64,000 nt of DNA from JAPPFW01 sp965231815 (GCA_965231815.1 OZ246890.1:310001-374000), one strand, 5' to 3'. Positions 20,443-29,935 are shown, counted from the first letter of the stretch. Notes: generated from the sequence alone by a model not told the origin. A program made the numbers and translations.

Positions 20443-21927
20443 AGATGGCAGGAAAGGAAGCGAGGGGAGTTCACCACACATTTCCTCCACCTCGTCCGGG
20501 TCGGTAGGCACGCCGGAGGTGAGGATCTGATGGCCGTTATCGGTGACCCAAACATCGTCCTCTATGCGGATTCCGATCCCTCGAAAGGCTTCCGGAACCA
20601 GGTGCTGGACGGTTCGGGCCTTCTCCCGTTCCTTCCTTTCCAGTTCGGTTGCCTTCTCCTTACCCAGGATCATTCGACGTTCCATCCACTGGTCGGCGTC
20701 GTATTCGAGCATCGTCAGATCGAGCGACGCGCGGGCCGGATCGACGTAGATGCCGGGCTCCACGGTGAAAGCCATCCCCGACTCCAAGGGCCGTGGACGG
20801 CCCTTGATCCCGTAGGAACCGGCGTCGTGCACATCAATCCCCAACCAGTGGCCGGTTCCGTGCATGAAGAACTCACGGTAATGATTCATACGTTTCGCTT
20901 CCTCGGCCGTCCCCGGCAACAACCCCAGATCCGTTAGACCTGCGGTTATCGTTCCGACAGCCGCCTCATGGATTTGCTTCATGGTGGATCCAGGCCGCGC
21001 CAACTCCAGAGCCGCCCGTTGGGCGCTCAACACCACGTCGTACAGAGCCCGCTGCGGGCCGCTGAACTTTCCTGAGGCCGGAAAGGTTCTGGTGATATCT
21101 GCTGAGTAGTACCGGTATTCAGCACCGGCGTCGATCAGGACCAGGTCCCCGCTGTTGATGCGCCGGTCGTTTTCCGTGTAGTGAAGTATGCAGGCATTCT
21201 CGCCCGAGGCGACAATGGCCGGATAGCCGTCACGACGGGCGCCTCTTGCTCGGAAGACGTACTCCATCGCCGCTTGGACCTGGTATTCGTAGTAACCCGG
21301 GCGGGTGTAGCGCATCGCCTCCGAATGACCCTCCGCGCTGATCTCGCAGGCGATCCGGAGCCTTTGCAACTCCTCCCGGGTCTTGTGGAGACGTAACTCC
21401 GCCAGAAGGGGAGCGACGTCTTTCACCTCTGCGGGTACCGTCTTCCCGTACCTGTTAGCGAGCCCGCCTATCGCCTGGACCGTCCGTAGCACCTTGCCAC
21501 GGAACGAAGCGGCGCGGAACGGCAAGTACACGACCCGCCTCCCCACCAGTCTCCGTCGTAGTACGGCCTCGAAATCACCTATCGGGTAGGCGACATCGGC
21601 GCGGTAGACCTCCTTCGCCCCCTCCGGACCGGCCCTCCGTCCATCCCAGATCTCTCGCTCCCGATCCCGAGGACGGACAAACAGCACGTACTGCTCGTCC
21701 GGCGCCGACGGGTCGAGCAGCATTACCGCGTCAGGTTCGTCGAAACCCGACAAATAGTAGAACGAGGAGTCCTGGCGAAACGGGTGCTCCACGTCGTTAT
21801 TGCGAACGACGTGGCCGGCTGCCGGAATCACGGCAATTCCGCCGTCGAGCAATTTACCGAATCGTTCCCGGCGGTCGGCGTGCAAAGCCTGGTCAGCGGT
21901 CCCGGCGGATTCCTGGTAGGTCATCAT
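20437..21927 (-). CDS. pepP: Xaa-Pro aminopeptidase (aminopeptidase P, M24B)
   Basis: Removes an N-terminal residue preceding proline. A 496-residue protein. The N-terminal aminopeptidase-P domain (about 15-160) contains DVEHPFRQDSSFYYLSGFDEPDAV. The pita-bread M24 domain has all dimetal ligands: DAGAEYRYYSADITRTF (two Asp), FMHGTGHWLGIDVHDAG (His), FTVEPGIYV (Glu) and GIRIEDDVWVTDNG (Glu). A helical insertion of about 50 residues (MERRMILGKEKATELERKE) sits between the two Glu ligands, seen in some actinobacterial PepP. Convergent with the amidase gene. Confidence 0.94.
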   Translation of the reverse strand: MMTYQESAGTADQALHADRRERFGKLLDGGIAVIPAAGHVVRNNDVEHPFRQDSSFYYLSGFDEPDAVMLLDPSAPDEQYVLFVRPRDREREIWDGRRAGPEGAKEVYRADVAYPIGDFEAVLRRRLVGRRVVYLPFRAASFRGKVLRTVQAIGGLANRYGKTVPAEVKDVAPLLAELRLHKTREELQRLRIACEISAEGHSEAMRYTRPGYYEYQVQAAMEYVFRARGARRDGYPAIVASGENACILHYTENDRRINSGDLVLIDAGAEYRYYSADITRTFPASGKFSGPQRALYDVVLSAQRAALELARPGSTMKQIHEAAVGTITAGLTDLGLLPGTAEEAKRMNHYREFFMHGTGHWLGIDVHDAGSYGIKGRPRPLESGMAFTVEPGIYVDPARASLDLTMLEYDADQWMERRMILGKEKATELERKEREKARTVQHLVPEAFRGIGIRIEDDVWVTDNGHQILTSGVPTDPDEVEEMCGELPSLPFLPSL

Positions 21928-22040
21928 TCGGAGGGTAACCGAGTGGACGAGATTATCTGGCTACGACTGCTGCGAGGCGAACACCCCCACCCCAACCAGA
22001 CGAACAAAACAGCACCCTTCTAGAAGTGGTGGACCCCCAT

Positions 22041-22139
22041 TAGGAGGGTGCTGAACAATGACGATTGCTCAGGCCTGCCACCGCCCGACAAGGAAGCATG
22101 CCCGCGATTGGCCGGCCCGGTGGATTGCTCAGCGCCGTA
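22041..22139. repeat. About 100-bp element with TAGGAGGGTGCTGA end, form B copy 1
   Basis: The left end TAGGAGGGTGCTGAACAA matches the end of the 116-bp elements at 31328 and 52722. The internal blocks ATGACGATTGCTC and GGATTGCTCAGC recur in the element at 29334. The right end is degraded (CAGCGCCGTAG instead of CAGCACCCTCCTAG). It occupies the gap between pepP and the coiled-coil membrane protein gene. Confidence 0.6.
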
Positions 22140-22206
22140 GGTCGCGTTCACGCTTACACGGCAGTCGAGAGCACGCCGCCCGCAATGCAGACGGACCACG
22201 ATCAAA

Positions 22207-22521
22207 CTAGCTGTTCCGGCTCTCGGGCGGGTCGGGCGATGGGGAAACGAAGCCGTCAGGGATCCGGAGAAAGCCCTCGATTCTGGCGATCGCTACTTTG
22301 ACCTCCCCGACATCGCGCGCGACGCCGTCGACCTTGCCATCCACTCGATCAATCCTTCCGTCGACCCGGTCAATCCTTCCGTCGACCCGGTCGATCCTGG
22401 TGTCGAGCCGCACGAACAGGGCAATGACGACACCGATGATCGCCACCGCGCTTCCGACCACCGCCACCAGGTTACCGATGTCAATGGCCTGCACTTCTTC
22501 CCTCACTTCCGTAGAGACCAT
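22207..22521 (-). CDS. Small membrane-anchored coiled-coil protein
   Basis: A 104-residue protein from the ATG at 22521. A longer reading from 22644 would run through the perfect hairpin at 22592-22625 and is rejected. One membrane helix (about 15-37, LVAVVGSAVAIIGVVIALFV) is followed by a strict seven-residue repeat RIDRVDG three times, then GKVDGVARDVGEVKVAIARIEGFL. That is a parallel coiled coil of the kind seen in small bacterial proteins of phage or defence neighbourhoods and in membrane-bound hemolysin-XhlA-like proteins. The repeat is encoded by near-identical 21-bp DNA units (about 22335-22400). No function is assigned. Confidence 0.65.
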   Translation of the reverse strand: MVSTEVREEVQAIDIGNLVAVVGSAVAIIGVVIALFVRLDTRIDRVDGRIDRVDGRIDRVDGKVDGVARDVGEVKVAIARIEGFLRIPDGFVSPSPDPPESRNS

Positions 22522-22591
22522 CCTGAACCATACTTGTAATGTAGCAATTTTGCGACGGTTTGCATAGAATAGAGTAGCCAAGAGGACAAGA

Positions 22592-22625
22592 AGAAAGGGG
22601 GTGGCCGTACGGCCACCCCCTTTCT
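22592..22625. terminator. Bidirectional intrinsic terminator
   Basis: A perfect palindrome, AAAGGGGGTGGCCGTAC with its complement, at 22594-22623. It is flanked by A-rich DNA on the left and T-rich DNA (TTTCTTTCG) on the right, so it can terminate in either direction. It ends the leftward transcript of the broken binding-protein gene and insulates the coiled-coil gene downstream. Confidence 0.85.
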
Positions 22626-22640
22626 TTCGTTTGTTGCCTG

Positions 22641-24480
22641 TCAAGCCTTCCAGTAGAAGGCCGGTGGGAGGGCGTTGGACGGTGCGCGCTGGTCCAGCGT
22701 GTTGAGTATCCGGCCCGGGACATTGCCAGGTTGTTGTTCGCCAGGTACATCCCGTAGATCGCCAAGCCGAAGCCGACCACCCCTATCGACCAGACCTGAT
22801 CGACGTGGAGCTTGTAGATCTCCTGAGTGATACGGATCCGCTCCGCGGCGTCCGTTTCGATCAGACCGGCGTCGAGAAGGGCCCAACCCTCCTTGATCAT
22901 CAACTGATCAGGTGGTTCCACGCCGTCGGCGCCGTCGGTGGCGCGCCATTTTGCGTAGGGAATACCGATCAGGCCCGGGTAGTTGTTGGTCCGGGTCGGC
23001 ATGATCAGGTCCTGCTGCCGGGAAGTCGGCGAAGCTGGCCGGGGCTTCGTAGACCAGCACGATCCGGTCGCCGCTGCCGTCCGGACGCAGCCGGAAGCCA
23101 TCGCCGTCCTTTTCCGTGAGACCGATGCCGTCCAGCAGGGCGTTGGCTGCATCGACATCGAGGGTGGCCCACTTGGTGGTCCACTCCGGTCCGGGGTAGT
23201 AAGCCGACTCCGGCGACGGGGCCGGCGACGTAGGTTGGCTGGTTCCCAGGAAGATCGCCTCGTTGATCTCGTCGCGGTCGACACCCATCGACAGCGCCCG
23301 CCGGAAGTCGGTGGTCCGGATCAACTCGCCGATTACCGGATCGGCGTCGTAGGCGAGGTTGATCCGTACCCCGAAGTAGGATTCAACTCCAGGTGTGCGG
23401 TGGATGGTGTAACCGCTCCGCTCCTGGTTCTCGAGTAGTACCGGAAGGCTTGCCACCTGGAGGTGGCGGTCCTGGAAGTCGTACTCGCCGGCGACGGCGT
23501 TGAGCACCAACACTTCCCGGTCCTCCGCTCCAGCCATGCTGATCTTGTGGATGTATGGGAGCTGGTTGCCTGCCGTATCCATCCAGATGCTGTACGGGTT
23601 GGCCTCGAACTCCCATGGAGGATCGTTGATGGGACGGGTCATCACCCACGGGGTCACCGTCGGCAACTCCGGATTGAACTGCCATGTGTTGCGATTCTTC
23701 AGGTAGTCGGCCCAGTTGTCCTGGCCGGCGTCCTGGGCCAGCGCGTCGGCATCCGGATTGAAGTCGGCGTGGAACTGCTGGAGGTAGTGCGCCGGAGCGA
23801 ACCCCCCGAGTCCGAACTGCCCCGTTATGGTCTGGCCGTTGATCGAGCCCCACCCCGCCATGATCTCGGGAAGCAACGGGTAGAGCGCCACCACCGTCAA
23901 GGTGACCGTATAGTCATCGACCTTCTCCACAACCATGTGCTCGCCCCCGACGCGGAGCTGCCCGGAAGGTGCGGTGACCTCCGAGTTCAGGCTCATGTGG
24001 TTCCGCCACCAGACTATGTCGTCGGCGGTGAAGGGCGCTCCGTCGGACCACTTCATGCCTTCACGGAGGAAGATCGTCATCGCTGTTGCGGCGGCGTTCA
24101 TCTCGAAGCCTGCCGCGATGTTGGGTACGAGCCGGCGATGCTCGAAATCCCAGTAGAGATCAGGTTGTCGGGCCCGCCGTTGAACCGGTTGGCGTTCTGG
24201 CGGTCGTTCACTGTGGATATGTACCCGCGGCGCAACTCGCGCCCGCCGTAGCTGCCGACTTCGTGCACCGGTTCCACCACCGGGGGATTCCCGGGCACGC
24301 GCTCCTCCACGGGCGGGAGCTCACCCGCCGCCACCCGGGCGGCCATCTCCGGTGACTCGTTGAAGGTGGTGGGATACCGGGCGGGATCGGTGATCACGAT
24401 GTGACCCTCGATCGACGGCAGGCCACGTTCGACGGCGCGTGTGGTCGTGGTCGTATCCGCCGCCGTGGCGTTTCGTTATC
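22641..24480 (-). pseudogene. Degraded peptide-type ABC substrate-binding protein
   Basis: Remnant of a family 5 solute-binding lipoprotein. Readable pieces in order are: a Thr-rich linker and SIEGHIVITDPARYPTTF in one frame (about 24098-24470); the main domain in a second frame (about 23020-24101, with TIFLREGMKWSDGAPFTADD and FRRALSMGVDRDEI); a C-terminal domain in a third frame (about 22720-23010, EGWALLDAGLIETDAAERI); and the last residues NTLDQRAPSNALPPAFYWK in a fourth (to 22641). There are therefore at least three frameshifts. The join near 23015 also appears to lack more than 100 residues normally present there. The signal peptide and start are missing; a stop lies just upstream at about 24480, against the E1alpha gene. 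It cannot make a working protein. Confidence 0.85.
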
Positions 24481-24501
24481 GACACTGTAGCCTTCCGGAT
24501 C

Positions 24502-25539
24502 ATGGACCCCAAGCCTCGCCAGATACTCACTCCCGATGGTCGCACCGATCCACCGGCGCCTGATGCGGGCACCGTTCGCACCAGGTATTGCGCCCTGGTG
24601 GAGGCCCGCCTCTACGATCGAAAAGCCTCGGCCCTCCAGCGCCAGGGACGGCTGGCCACGTACGCGCCCTATGAGGGCCAGGAAGCGGCCCAGGTTGGAG
24701 CCGTCGCGCCGCTAGGGCCAACGGACTGGTTGGTGGCCAGCTACCGCGACGCCGCAGCCATGAGGTTCCACGGCTATCCGTGGAAGAACCTGCTGCTCAC
24801 TAGGATGGGGGACGAGCGGGGAGGCCATCCCCCGGAAGGTGTCAAGTCACTGCCGCCTTCTATCACGGTGGGTGGGCACATGATCCATGCCGTCGGTGTC
24901 GGGTGGGCCGAGAAGCTTCTGGGTACTGGCGCGGTAGCCCTGACGATGTTCGGGGACGGGGCCACGTCAGAGGGGGACTTTCACGAAGCCATGAACTTCG
25001 CCGGGGTTTACCGCACCCCGACGGTGTTTTTCTGCCAGAACAACGGCTGGGCTATCTCGATGCCCAGAGTCCGCCAGACGGCGTCGGAAACCATCGCCCA
25101 GAAGGCGGTCGCCTATGGGTTTTCGGGTGCGGTGGTCGACGGCAACGATGTTCTCGCGGTGGAGCAGGTGGTCTCCGAGGCGGTTGATCGGGCTCGTTCA
25201 GGAGACGGGCCGACCCTGATCGAGGCTCTCACATACCGGATCCACGGCCACACGACCGCAGACGACCACCGGCGTTACAGGGCTGAGGACGACGTGGCGA
25301 GTTGGCTGGGTAGGGATCCCCTGGAGCGCGTCCGCCTCTGGCTTGAACGTCAGGGAGCTTGGGACGAGGAATGGCAGGCGGAGATCGAACGGGAGGCGTC
25401 AGGGCGGATCGAGGCGGCGGTAGCGGAAGCCGAAGCGATCGATCCCTTCACCGCAGGCGAGATCTTCGATGCGATGTACAGCGAACCGACGCCACCCCTG
25501 GTGGCCCAGCGGGACTTGGCCGAGCGGAGTTCCCGATGA
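24502..25539 (+). CDS. 2-oxoacid (pyruvate or branched-chain) dehydrogenase E1 component, alpha subunit
   Basis: Thiamine-diphosphate-dependent decarboxylase subunit of a 2-oxoacid dehydrogenase complex. 345 residues from the ATG at 24502 (MDPKPRQILTPDG); an earlier start would add 21 residues without a better signal. The ThDP motif is GDGATSEGDFHEAMNFAGVY..VFFCQNN (about 152-180). HGHTTADDHRRY (about 253) is the regulatory-loop region. Length and sequence style fit the PdhA/BkdA1 group rather than AceE. The stop overlaps the E1beta start (ATGA). A broken ABC binding-protein gene lies immediately upstream on the other strand. Confidence 0.9.
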   Translation: MDPKPRQILTPDGRTDPPAPDAGTVRTRYCALVEARLYDRKASALQRQGRLATYAPYEGQEAAQVGAVAPLGPTDWLVASYRDAAAMRFHGYPWKNLLLTRMGDERGGHPPEGVKSLPPSITVGGHMIHAVGVGWAEKLLGTGAVALTMFGDGATSEGDFHEAMNFAGVYRTPTVFFCQNNGWAISMPRVRQTASETIAQKAVAYGFSGAVVDGNDVLAVEQVVSEAVDRARSGDGPTLIEALTYRIHGHTTADDHRRYRAEDDVASWLGRDPLERVRLWLERQGAWDEEWQAEIEREASGRIEAAVAEAEAIDPFTAGEIFDAMYSEPTPPLVAQRDLAERSSR

Positions 25540-26510
25540 CCGAGATGACCTTGGCCCAAGCGCTCAACTCGGCTCTCGATGTAGCTCTCCAGGATCCCCT
25601 GGTGGTTGTCATCGGTGAGGACATCGGGAAGACCGGCGGTGTCTTCCGCATAACCGATGGTCTCGAGCAGAAATACGGAGAAGAGCGGGTGATCGACACT
25701 CCGGTGGCCGAATCCGGCATCGTCGGGGCTGCGTTCGGCATGGCCGTAGCCGGTCTGCGGCCCATCGTCGAGATACAGTTCATGGGGTTCTCGTATCCCG
25801 CCTACGACCAGATCGTGAACCACGTAGCCCGGATCCGCAACCGTTCCCGGCACCGATTTACCGCCCCTATGGTCATCCGTCTCCCCTACGGAGCAGGGAT
25901 CGGAGCCGCCGAGCACCATAGCGAATCCACCGAAGCGGTCTACGCTCACATCCCCGGACTCAAAGTGGTGGTCTCCTCCACTCCGGCGAATGCCAAAGGC
26001 CTGCTGCTGGCGGCGCTCGACGATCCCGATCCGGTCATATTCATGGAGCCGATCCGCCTATACCGCGCGGCCCGCGGCGACGTGCCGGACGGCCGGTATA
26101 CGACGCCCATCGGTTCGGCTGAAGTCGAGCAGCATGGCTCCGATGTGTCGCTTATCTCCTATGGCGCGATGATGCGCGAGACGCGGCAGGCGGCGTCCCA
26201 CCTGGCCCGAGACGGCGTGAGTGCCGAGGTCATAGACGTCCGGACCTTGGCGCCGCTGGACGTTGATACGATTGTCTCATCGGTGGAGAGAACCGGCCGC
26301 GCCGTCATCATCCACGAGGCGCCCCTCAGCGGTGGCTACGGCGCCGAGATCGCAACCCTCATCCAGGAACGGGCCCTCTACTCGCTGCGTGCGCCCGTCC
26401 AGCGAGTGGCCGGATGGGATGTCGTCGTTCCCCTGCGGCTCGCCGAACGTCACTACATGCCGTCGGCGGACCGGATCGTGTCGACGGCCAGGCACACCTT
26501 GGAGGCTTGA
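25536..26510 (+). CDS. 2-oxoacid dehydrogenase E1 component, beta subunit
   Basis: A 324-residue partner of E1alpha; together they form an alpha2beta2 heterotetramer. The start is ATG at 25536 within the ATGA overlap with E1alpha. Family blocks: VVIGEDIGKTGGVFRIT (about 24-40), DTPVAESGIVGAAFGMAVAG, RLPYGAGIGAAEHHSEST, and the C-terminal transketolase domain with VIDVRTLAPLDVDTIV and IIHEAPLSGGYGAEI. It is followed within two bases by E2, so the three genes are one operon. Confidence 0.93.
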   Translation: MTEMTLAQALNSALDVALQDPLVVVIGEDIGKTGGVFRITDGLEQKYGEERVIDTPVAESGIVGAAFGMAVAGLRPIVEIQFMGFSYPAYDQIVNHVARIRNRSRHRFTAPMVIRLPYGAGIGAAEHHSESTEAVYAHIPGLKVVVSSTPANAKGLLLAALDDPDPVIFMEPIRLYRAARGDVPDGRYTTPIGSAEVEQHGSDVSLISYGAMMRETRQAASHLARDGVSAEVIDVRTLAPLDVDTIVSSVERTGRAVIIHEAPLSGGYGAEIATLIQERALYSLRAPVQRVAGWDVVVPLRLAERHYMPSADRIVSTARHTLEA

Positions 26511-26511
26511 C

Positions 26512-27627
26512 ATGGTACACGAATTCCACCTGCCGGATGTAGGAGAAGGGCTCGTCGAGGCGGTCATCTCCTCCTGGTACGTCGACGTGGGTAGGAAGGT
26601 CGGGCTCGACGAACCCCTGGTCGAGGTGGAAACCGACAAGGCAGTCATCGATATCCCTTCGCCGTTCGCGGGCGTTCTGCTGCACCGCGGGGGAGAGGAC
26701 GGCGACACTTTGGAGGTCGACTCGCTGCTCGCGGTGATCGGGGAGCCCGGCGAGAGATGGCAGGAAGCGCCCGCGAGATCGCTAACCGAGGTCGACGAGC
26801 GGTCCGCCCCCGTGGTCGGTGTACTTCCAGGGGCGGAGCCTGCTGTGCCGCGCCGACCTCTCGCCCTGCCCCTGGTGCGCAGGCTGGCCGAAGACTTGGG
26901 GGTGGACATCTCCGCCATATCCGGGACCGGCCCGATGGGACGCATCACCGAACCGGACGTCCGGGCAGCGGCATCCACCCGTCCCACGGTGCGGGTGACG
27001 ATGTCCCGCCTCCGCCGGACCATTGCGGAGAGCCTTTCCCGCTCCTGGAGGGAGATACCGCACGTAACCACCTACGGGCACGCAGACTCGGATGCGCTCA
27101 TGGCCGAGCGCGAACGTCTGGGCAAGCCGCCGGTCGAGGCTCTGCTCATCGCCCGCCTCGTTCCGGTGCTAGTCCGGTTCCCGGCTTTCAACGGCGCGGT
27201 GGAGGGTGACGAGATACTCGAACGACGTTTCTACGACATCGGTTTCGCGGTTGCCACCCCCGAAGGGTTGATGGTGGCGGTGGTTCGCGATGCCGACACC
27301 CTGTCGGTGGACGACCTAGCTGGAGAGGTGCGCAGGCTTGCCGCGGGAGCGCGAGCACGGAAGTTGCAGGTCGATGAGCTGCGAGGCCAGACGTTCACAG
27401 TGTCGAACATCGGAGCGGTCGGAGGGGGCCGCGGTACTCCGATCATCCCTTACGGCACGTCCGCCATCCTCTCGGTGGGACGTTCGAGGTCGCGAGCAGT
27501 GGTGAGGGGCGACGCCATCGTGATAGCCCGGCAGTTCCCCCTGAGCCTCTCCTACGATCATCGCCTCATCGATGGCGCCGAGGGGCGCCGATTCATGGCG
27601 GCGGTAATCGAAGCTCTGGAGGGCTGA
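26512..27627 (+). CDS. Dihydrolipoamide acyltransferase (E2 component of 2-oxoacid dehydrogenase)
   Basis: A 371-residue E2. The single lipoyl domain (residues 1-80) carries the lipoylation site ETDKAV near 40-45. The peripheral-subunit-binding domain has LALPLVRRLAEDLGVDISAISGTGPMGRI at about 119-147. The catalytic acyltransferase domain includes FTVSNIGAVGGGRGTPII and ends with the active-site motif SYDHRLIDGAEGRRFM. The true start is ATG at 26512, two bases after the E1beta stop. No dihydrolipoamide dehydrogenase (E3) is in the operon, so a shared E3 from elsewhere is needed. Whether the complex uses pyruvate, branched-chain oxoacids or acetoin cannot be decided from motifs. Confidence 0.92.
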   Translation: MVHEFHLPDVGEGLVEAVISSWYVDVGRKVGLDEPLVEVETDKAVIDIPSPFAGVLLHRGGEDGDTLEVDSLLAVIGEPGERWQEAPARSLTEVDERSAPVVGVLPGAEPAVPRRPLALPLVRRLAEDLGVDISAISGTGPMGRITEPDVRAAASTRPTVRVTMSRLRRTIAESLSRSWREIPHVTTYGHADSDALMAERERLGKPPVEALLIARLVPVLVRFPAFNGAVEGDEILERRFYDIGFAVATPEGLMVAVVRDADTLSVDDLAGEVRRLAAGARARKLQVDELRGQTFTVSNIGAVGGGRGTPIIPYGTSAILSVGRSRSRAVVRGDAIVIARQFPLSLSYDHRLIDGAEGRRFMAAVIEALEG

Positions 27628-27632
27628 GCTTC

Positions 27633-28838
27633 CTACCGGGCCAGTTCCCGGGCCGCCAACCGGGCGACCGTGTCGAGCCAGCGAGCCCCCACTGCCAGCG
27701 CTCGCTCGTCGAAGTCGAAGCGGCTCGAATGAGCCGGAGACGGATCGCTGCCGGCAGTGAGACCGCCGTACCGGATGTAGCAGCCCGGGACTCTCTCCAG
27801 GTACCTTCCGAAGTCCTCCGACCCCATGTTGGGTGTGTGCATCCGCAGAACGTTGGTTCTTCCAACCACCTCCACCGCGGCCCGCCGGGCCAGTTCCGTC
27901 ATCGCGGGCGCGTTGATGACGGGCGGGTTGCCCTCCCGCACCTCAGCGTTCACCCCGCAGCCATGCAGTCGACCGGCCGCCGTGGCCATCCGGACCACCG
28001 AGTCGCACAGATGCCGACGGACCTCGGGGTCCAGCGTACGGATCGTCCCCGTCAATCTGGCGGAGCCGGCGATCACGTTCTCCGCACTCCCGGCGTTGAA
28101 GCTTCCCACAGTCAGCACGGCTGGATCGGCCGGGTTCACCTCTCGAGAGACGACCGTCTGCAGCGCGCTCACCAGCGACGCTCCTATTACCACCGCATCC
28201 ACCGCCTCATGAGGTCGGGCCCCGTGACCCATCTTGCCTTTGATATGGATCGTGAAGTAGTCGGATGCGGCGTTCACCGCGCCTTCGGTGACCACCAGGG
28301 CGCCCACCGGATGGTTGGTATCAAGGTGTCCGCCGAATACGGCGGACACTCCCTCGATCGCTCCGTCCGCGATCATCCTCCTCGCCCCGCTCCCTCGCTC
28401 TTCGGCAGGTTGGAACAGGAGCCGGACCGGGTTAGGTGGAGGTCGCTCACGGAGCAGGATGGCCGCTCCCAGCAGCATGGCGGTGTGACCATCGTGACCG
28501 CATGCGTGCATGACGTCGTCGATCGCTGACGCGAACGGGAGTCCGGTCTCCTCACCTATGGGTAAGGCATCGATGTCGGCCCGTAGAGCCACTACCAGGC
28601 CGCTGCTGCGACCGGCGATATGGGCGACCACACCGTATCCGCCCACTCCGGCCCGGTATGAGATCCCGAGATCCTCCAGGAAGGAGCAGATAAGGCCGGC
28701 CGTTCGCTCCTCCTGCTCCGAAAGCTCAGGATGGCGATGCAACTCCCGGCGCAGGCTGATCAACCGGTCCAGGAATCCGGTCTCAGCTCCGGCGTTCCCG
28801 GAGTTGCGACGCGAACCCGGTGGTTCCAGCGAAACCAT
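27633..28838 (-). CDS. M20 family amidohydrolase (N-acyl amino acid / hippurate hydrolase-like)
   Basis: A zinc or manganese hydrolase that releases amino acids from N-acyl conjugates. 401 residues from the ATG at 28838 (MVSLEPPGSRR). Motifs: LRRELHRHPELSEQEERT (about 27), VVALRADIDALPIGEETGLPFAS (metal Asp), MHACGHDGHTAMLLGAA (metal His/Cys typical of the IAA-amidohydrolase subgroup), FQPAEERGSGARRMI (catalytic Glu), the dimerisation domain FTIHIKGKMGHGARPHEAVDAV, and the late NMGSEDFGRYLERVPG. It converges with the E2 gene, with 5 bases between the stops. Confidence 0.92.
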   Translation of the reverse strand: MVSLEPPGSRRNSGNAGAETGFLDRLISLRRELHRHPELSEQEERTAGLICSFLEDLGISYRAGVGGYGVVAHIAGRSSGLVVALRADIDALPIGEETGLPFASAIDDVMHACGHDGHTAMLLGAAILLRERPPPNPVRLLFQPAEERGSGARRMIADGAIEGVSAVFGGHLDTNHPVGALVVTEGAVNAASDYFTIHIKGKMGHGARPHEAVDAVVIGASLVSALQTVVSREVNPADPAVLTVGSFNAGSAENVIAGSARLTGTIRTLDPEVRRHLCDSVVRMATAAGRLHGCGVNAEVREGNPPVINAPAMTELARRAAVEVVGRTNVLRMHTPNMGSEDFGRYLERVPGCYIRYGGLTAGSDPSPAHSSRFDFDERALAVGARWLDTVARLAARELAR

Positions 28839-28923
28839 GGGCTTCAGCCTACGTGGCCTGCTGGTCGGTTTCCCAACCAATCGAGATAGAAAGGCGTACC
28901 GGCTGGCCGGAGGCGGACACCTC

Positions 28924-29292
28924 TCAATCGACGTACTCACGGTCCTCGTTCTCGGGATCGAAGTTGGGAGCGAACACGGCTGCGATGACCACACGGGTGG
29001 CGGCGTTCATCGTGGCGTGAACGGTCCCGGCCGGCACCACAACCACGTCACCGGCACTCACCCGCCGCACTTCGTCGCCGAGGCGGAAATCGGCCTCGCC
29101 TTCCAGGAAAACGATGACCTCGTCGTGGTGGTGGTGGATGTGGGGCCGCAGCCCCCCTCCCACCTCGATCGAGCAAACCGCGCTCGTGGATCTCTCCGTG
29201 CGCTGCAGGTGGGTGACCCGGAAGGTCTCACCTTCGAGGATCGGATGGTCGATTAACACCTGGTAGGTGTTAGCGATCAGGTCTTCCATCAT
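28924..29292 (-). CDS. Cupin domain protein
   Basis: A 122-residue single-domain beta-barrel protein. Cupin motif 1 is PHIHHHHDEVIVFLEGEADFRLG (about 49-71), with three consecutive His able to bind metal. Motif 2 is GDVVVVPAGTVHATMNA (about 80-96). The start is ATG at 29292 or the next codon. It lies about 85 bases upstream of the M20 hydrolase on the same strand and may share its transcript. The substrate is unknown; it could be a small sugar-phosphate isomerase, dioxygenase or sensor. Confidence 0.88.
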   Translation of the reverse strand: MMEDLIANTYQVLIDHPILEGETFRVTHLQRTERSTSAVCSIEVGGGLRPHIHHHHDEVIVFLEGEADFRLGDEVRRVSAGDVVVVPAGTVHATMNAATRVVIAAVFAPNFDPENEDREYVD

Positions 29293-29333
29293 GGGACGCC
29301 TCGCCGGGTGGGTCGTTCAGGTGCGCGGAACGC

Positions 29334-29442
29334 TAACAGGGCGGTGCTGAACAATGACGATTGCTCGGGCCTGCTGCCCGCCGACCCAGGAGTCATGTCG
29401 GCGGTTGGCGGGCGGCGGGGTGGATTGCTCAGCACCCTCCCA
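29334..29442. repeat. About 109-bp element, form B copy 2
   Basis: Same internal blocks as 22041-22139 (GGTGCTGAACAATGACGATT and GGATTGCTCAGC). The right end CAGCACCCTCCCAG is close to the CAGCACCCTCCTAG end of the 116-bp elements. The left end is slightly degraded (CTAACAGGGCGGTGCTGA). It lies about 40 bases upstream of the cupin start, so it may carry or displace its promoter. Confidence 0.6.
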
Positions 29443-29689
29443 GCCCCCCGAACAGAAGCGCAGCGGTCACGGGTCTGGAAGATCATTGCAAGCATCGCAT
29501 CAGAGTGCCTACTCCGTCCATCGTGTCGAGGCGGTCGACATCGGACACCATCACGTTGATACGGGCCACTGTGGCGTTGCTGCCCGAATGCATCCGAGCT
29601 ATATCAGCCGGTCGGGGAGTCGGTAGGACCTCCGCGCCTCCTGCAGCGCCGAATCGCTTCCCGTCCGATGAGGTCAGGAGCACTTCGTG

Positions 29690-29935
29690 ATGAAGCAGGT
29701 CCCGGGTGGAGGCCGGCTCCACCCGGATGCCATCGACGAGGTTGGGGCACCGGTTGCTGACCGGAGCTTCGCGAACACGGTGGCGGGACATCTCGAGGCG
29801 CTGGAGTGGGTTACCGAAGCCGGTGCGGGGCGGGTTGGGATCGAGGGTTTCGGGCAGCTATGGGCGGCGCGTCATACGGTTCGGGCGCGTCCCCTAGACC
29901 GGATTGTCGGCCGTAGCCCCGGCCTGGCGCTGGAT
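29690..29935 (+). pseudogene. Possible IS110-like transposase N-terminal remnant
   Basis: A short frame with VADRSFANTVAGHLEALEWV and GAGRVGIEGFGQLWAARHTV resembles the RSFxTTxAGYxxLLxWA..VGVEGTGSYGAxLARxL region of IS110-family DEDD transposases. The catalytic Asp-containing start (VGVDxHKDxH) and everything after about residue 80 are absent. No inverted ends were found, as expected for IS110. The match is by eye and weak; it is only a fragment. It lies in the gene-poor stretch 29.4-30.5 kb. Confidence 0.35.

Noticed and set aside
22522..22644. N-terminal extension of the small coiled-coil protein to 22644
   Set aside because: It would translate through a perfect terminator hairpin at 22592-22625 and adds a Lys/Gly-rich lead without a ribosome-binding site.
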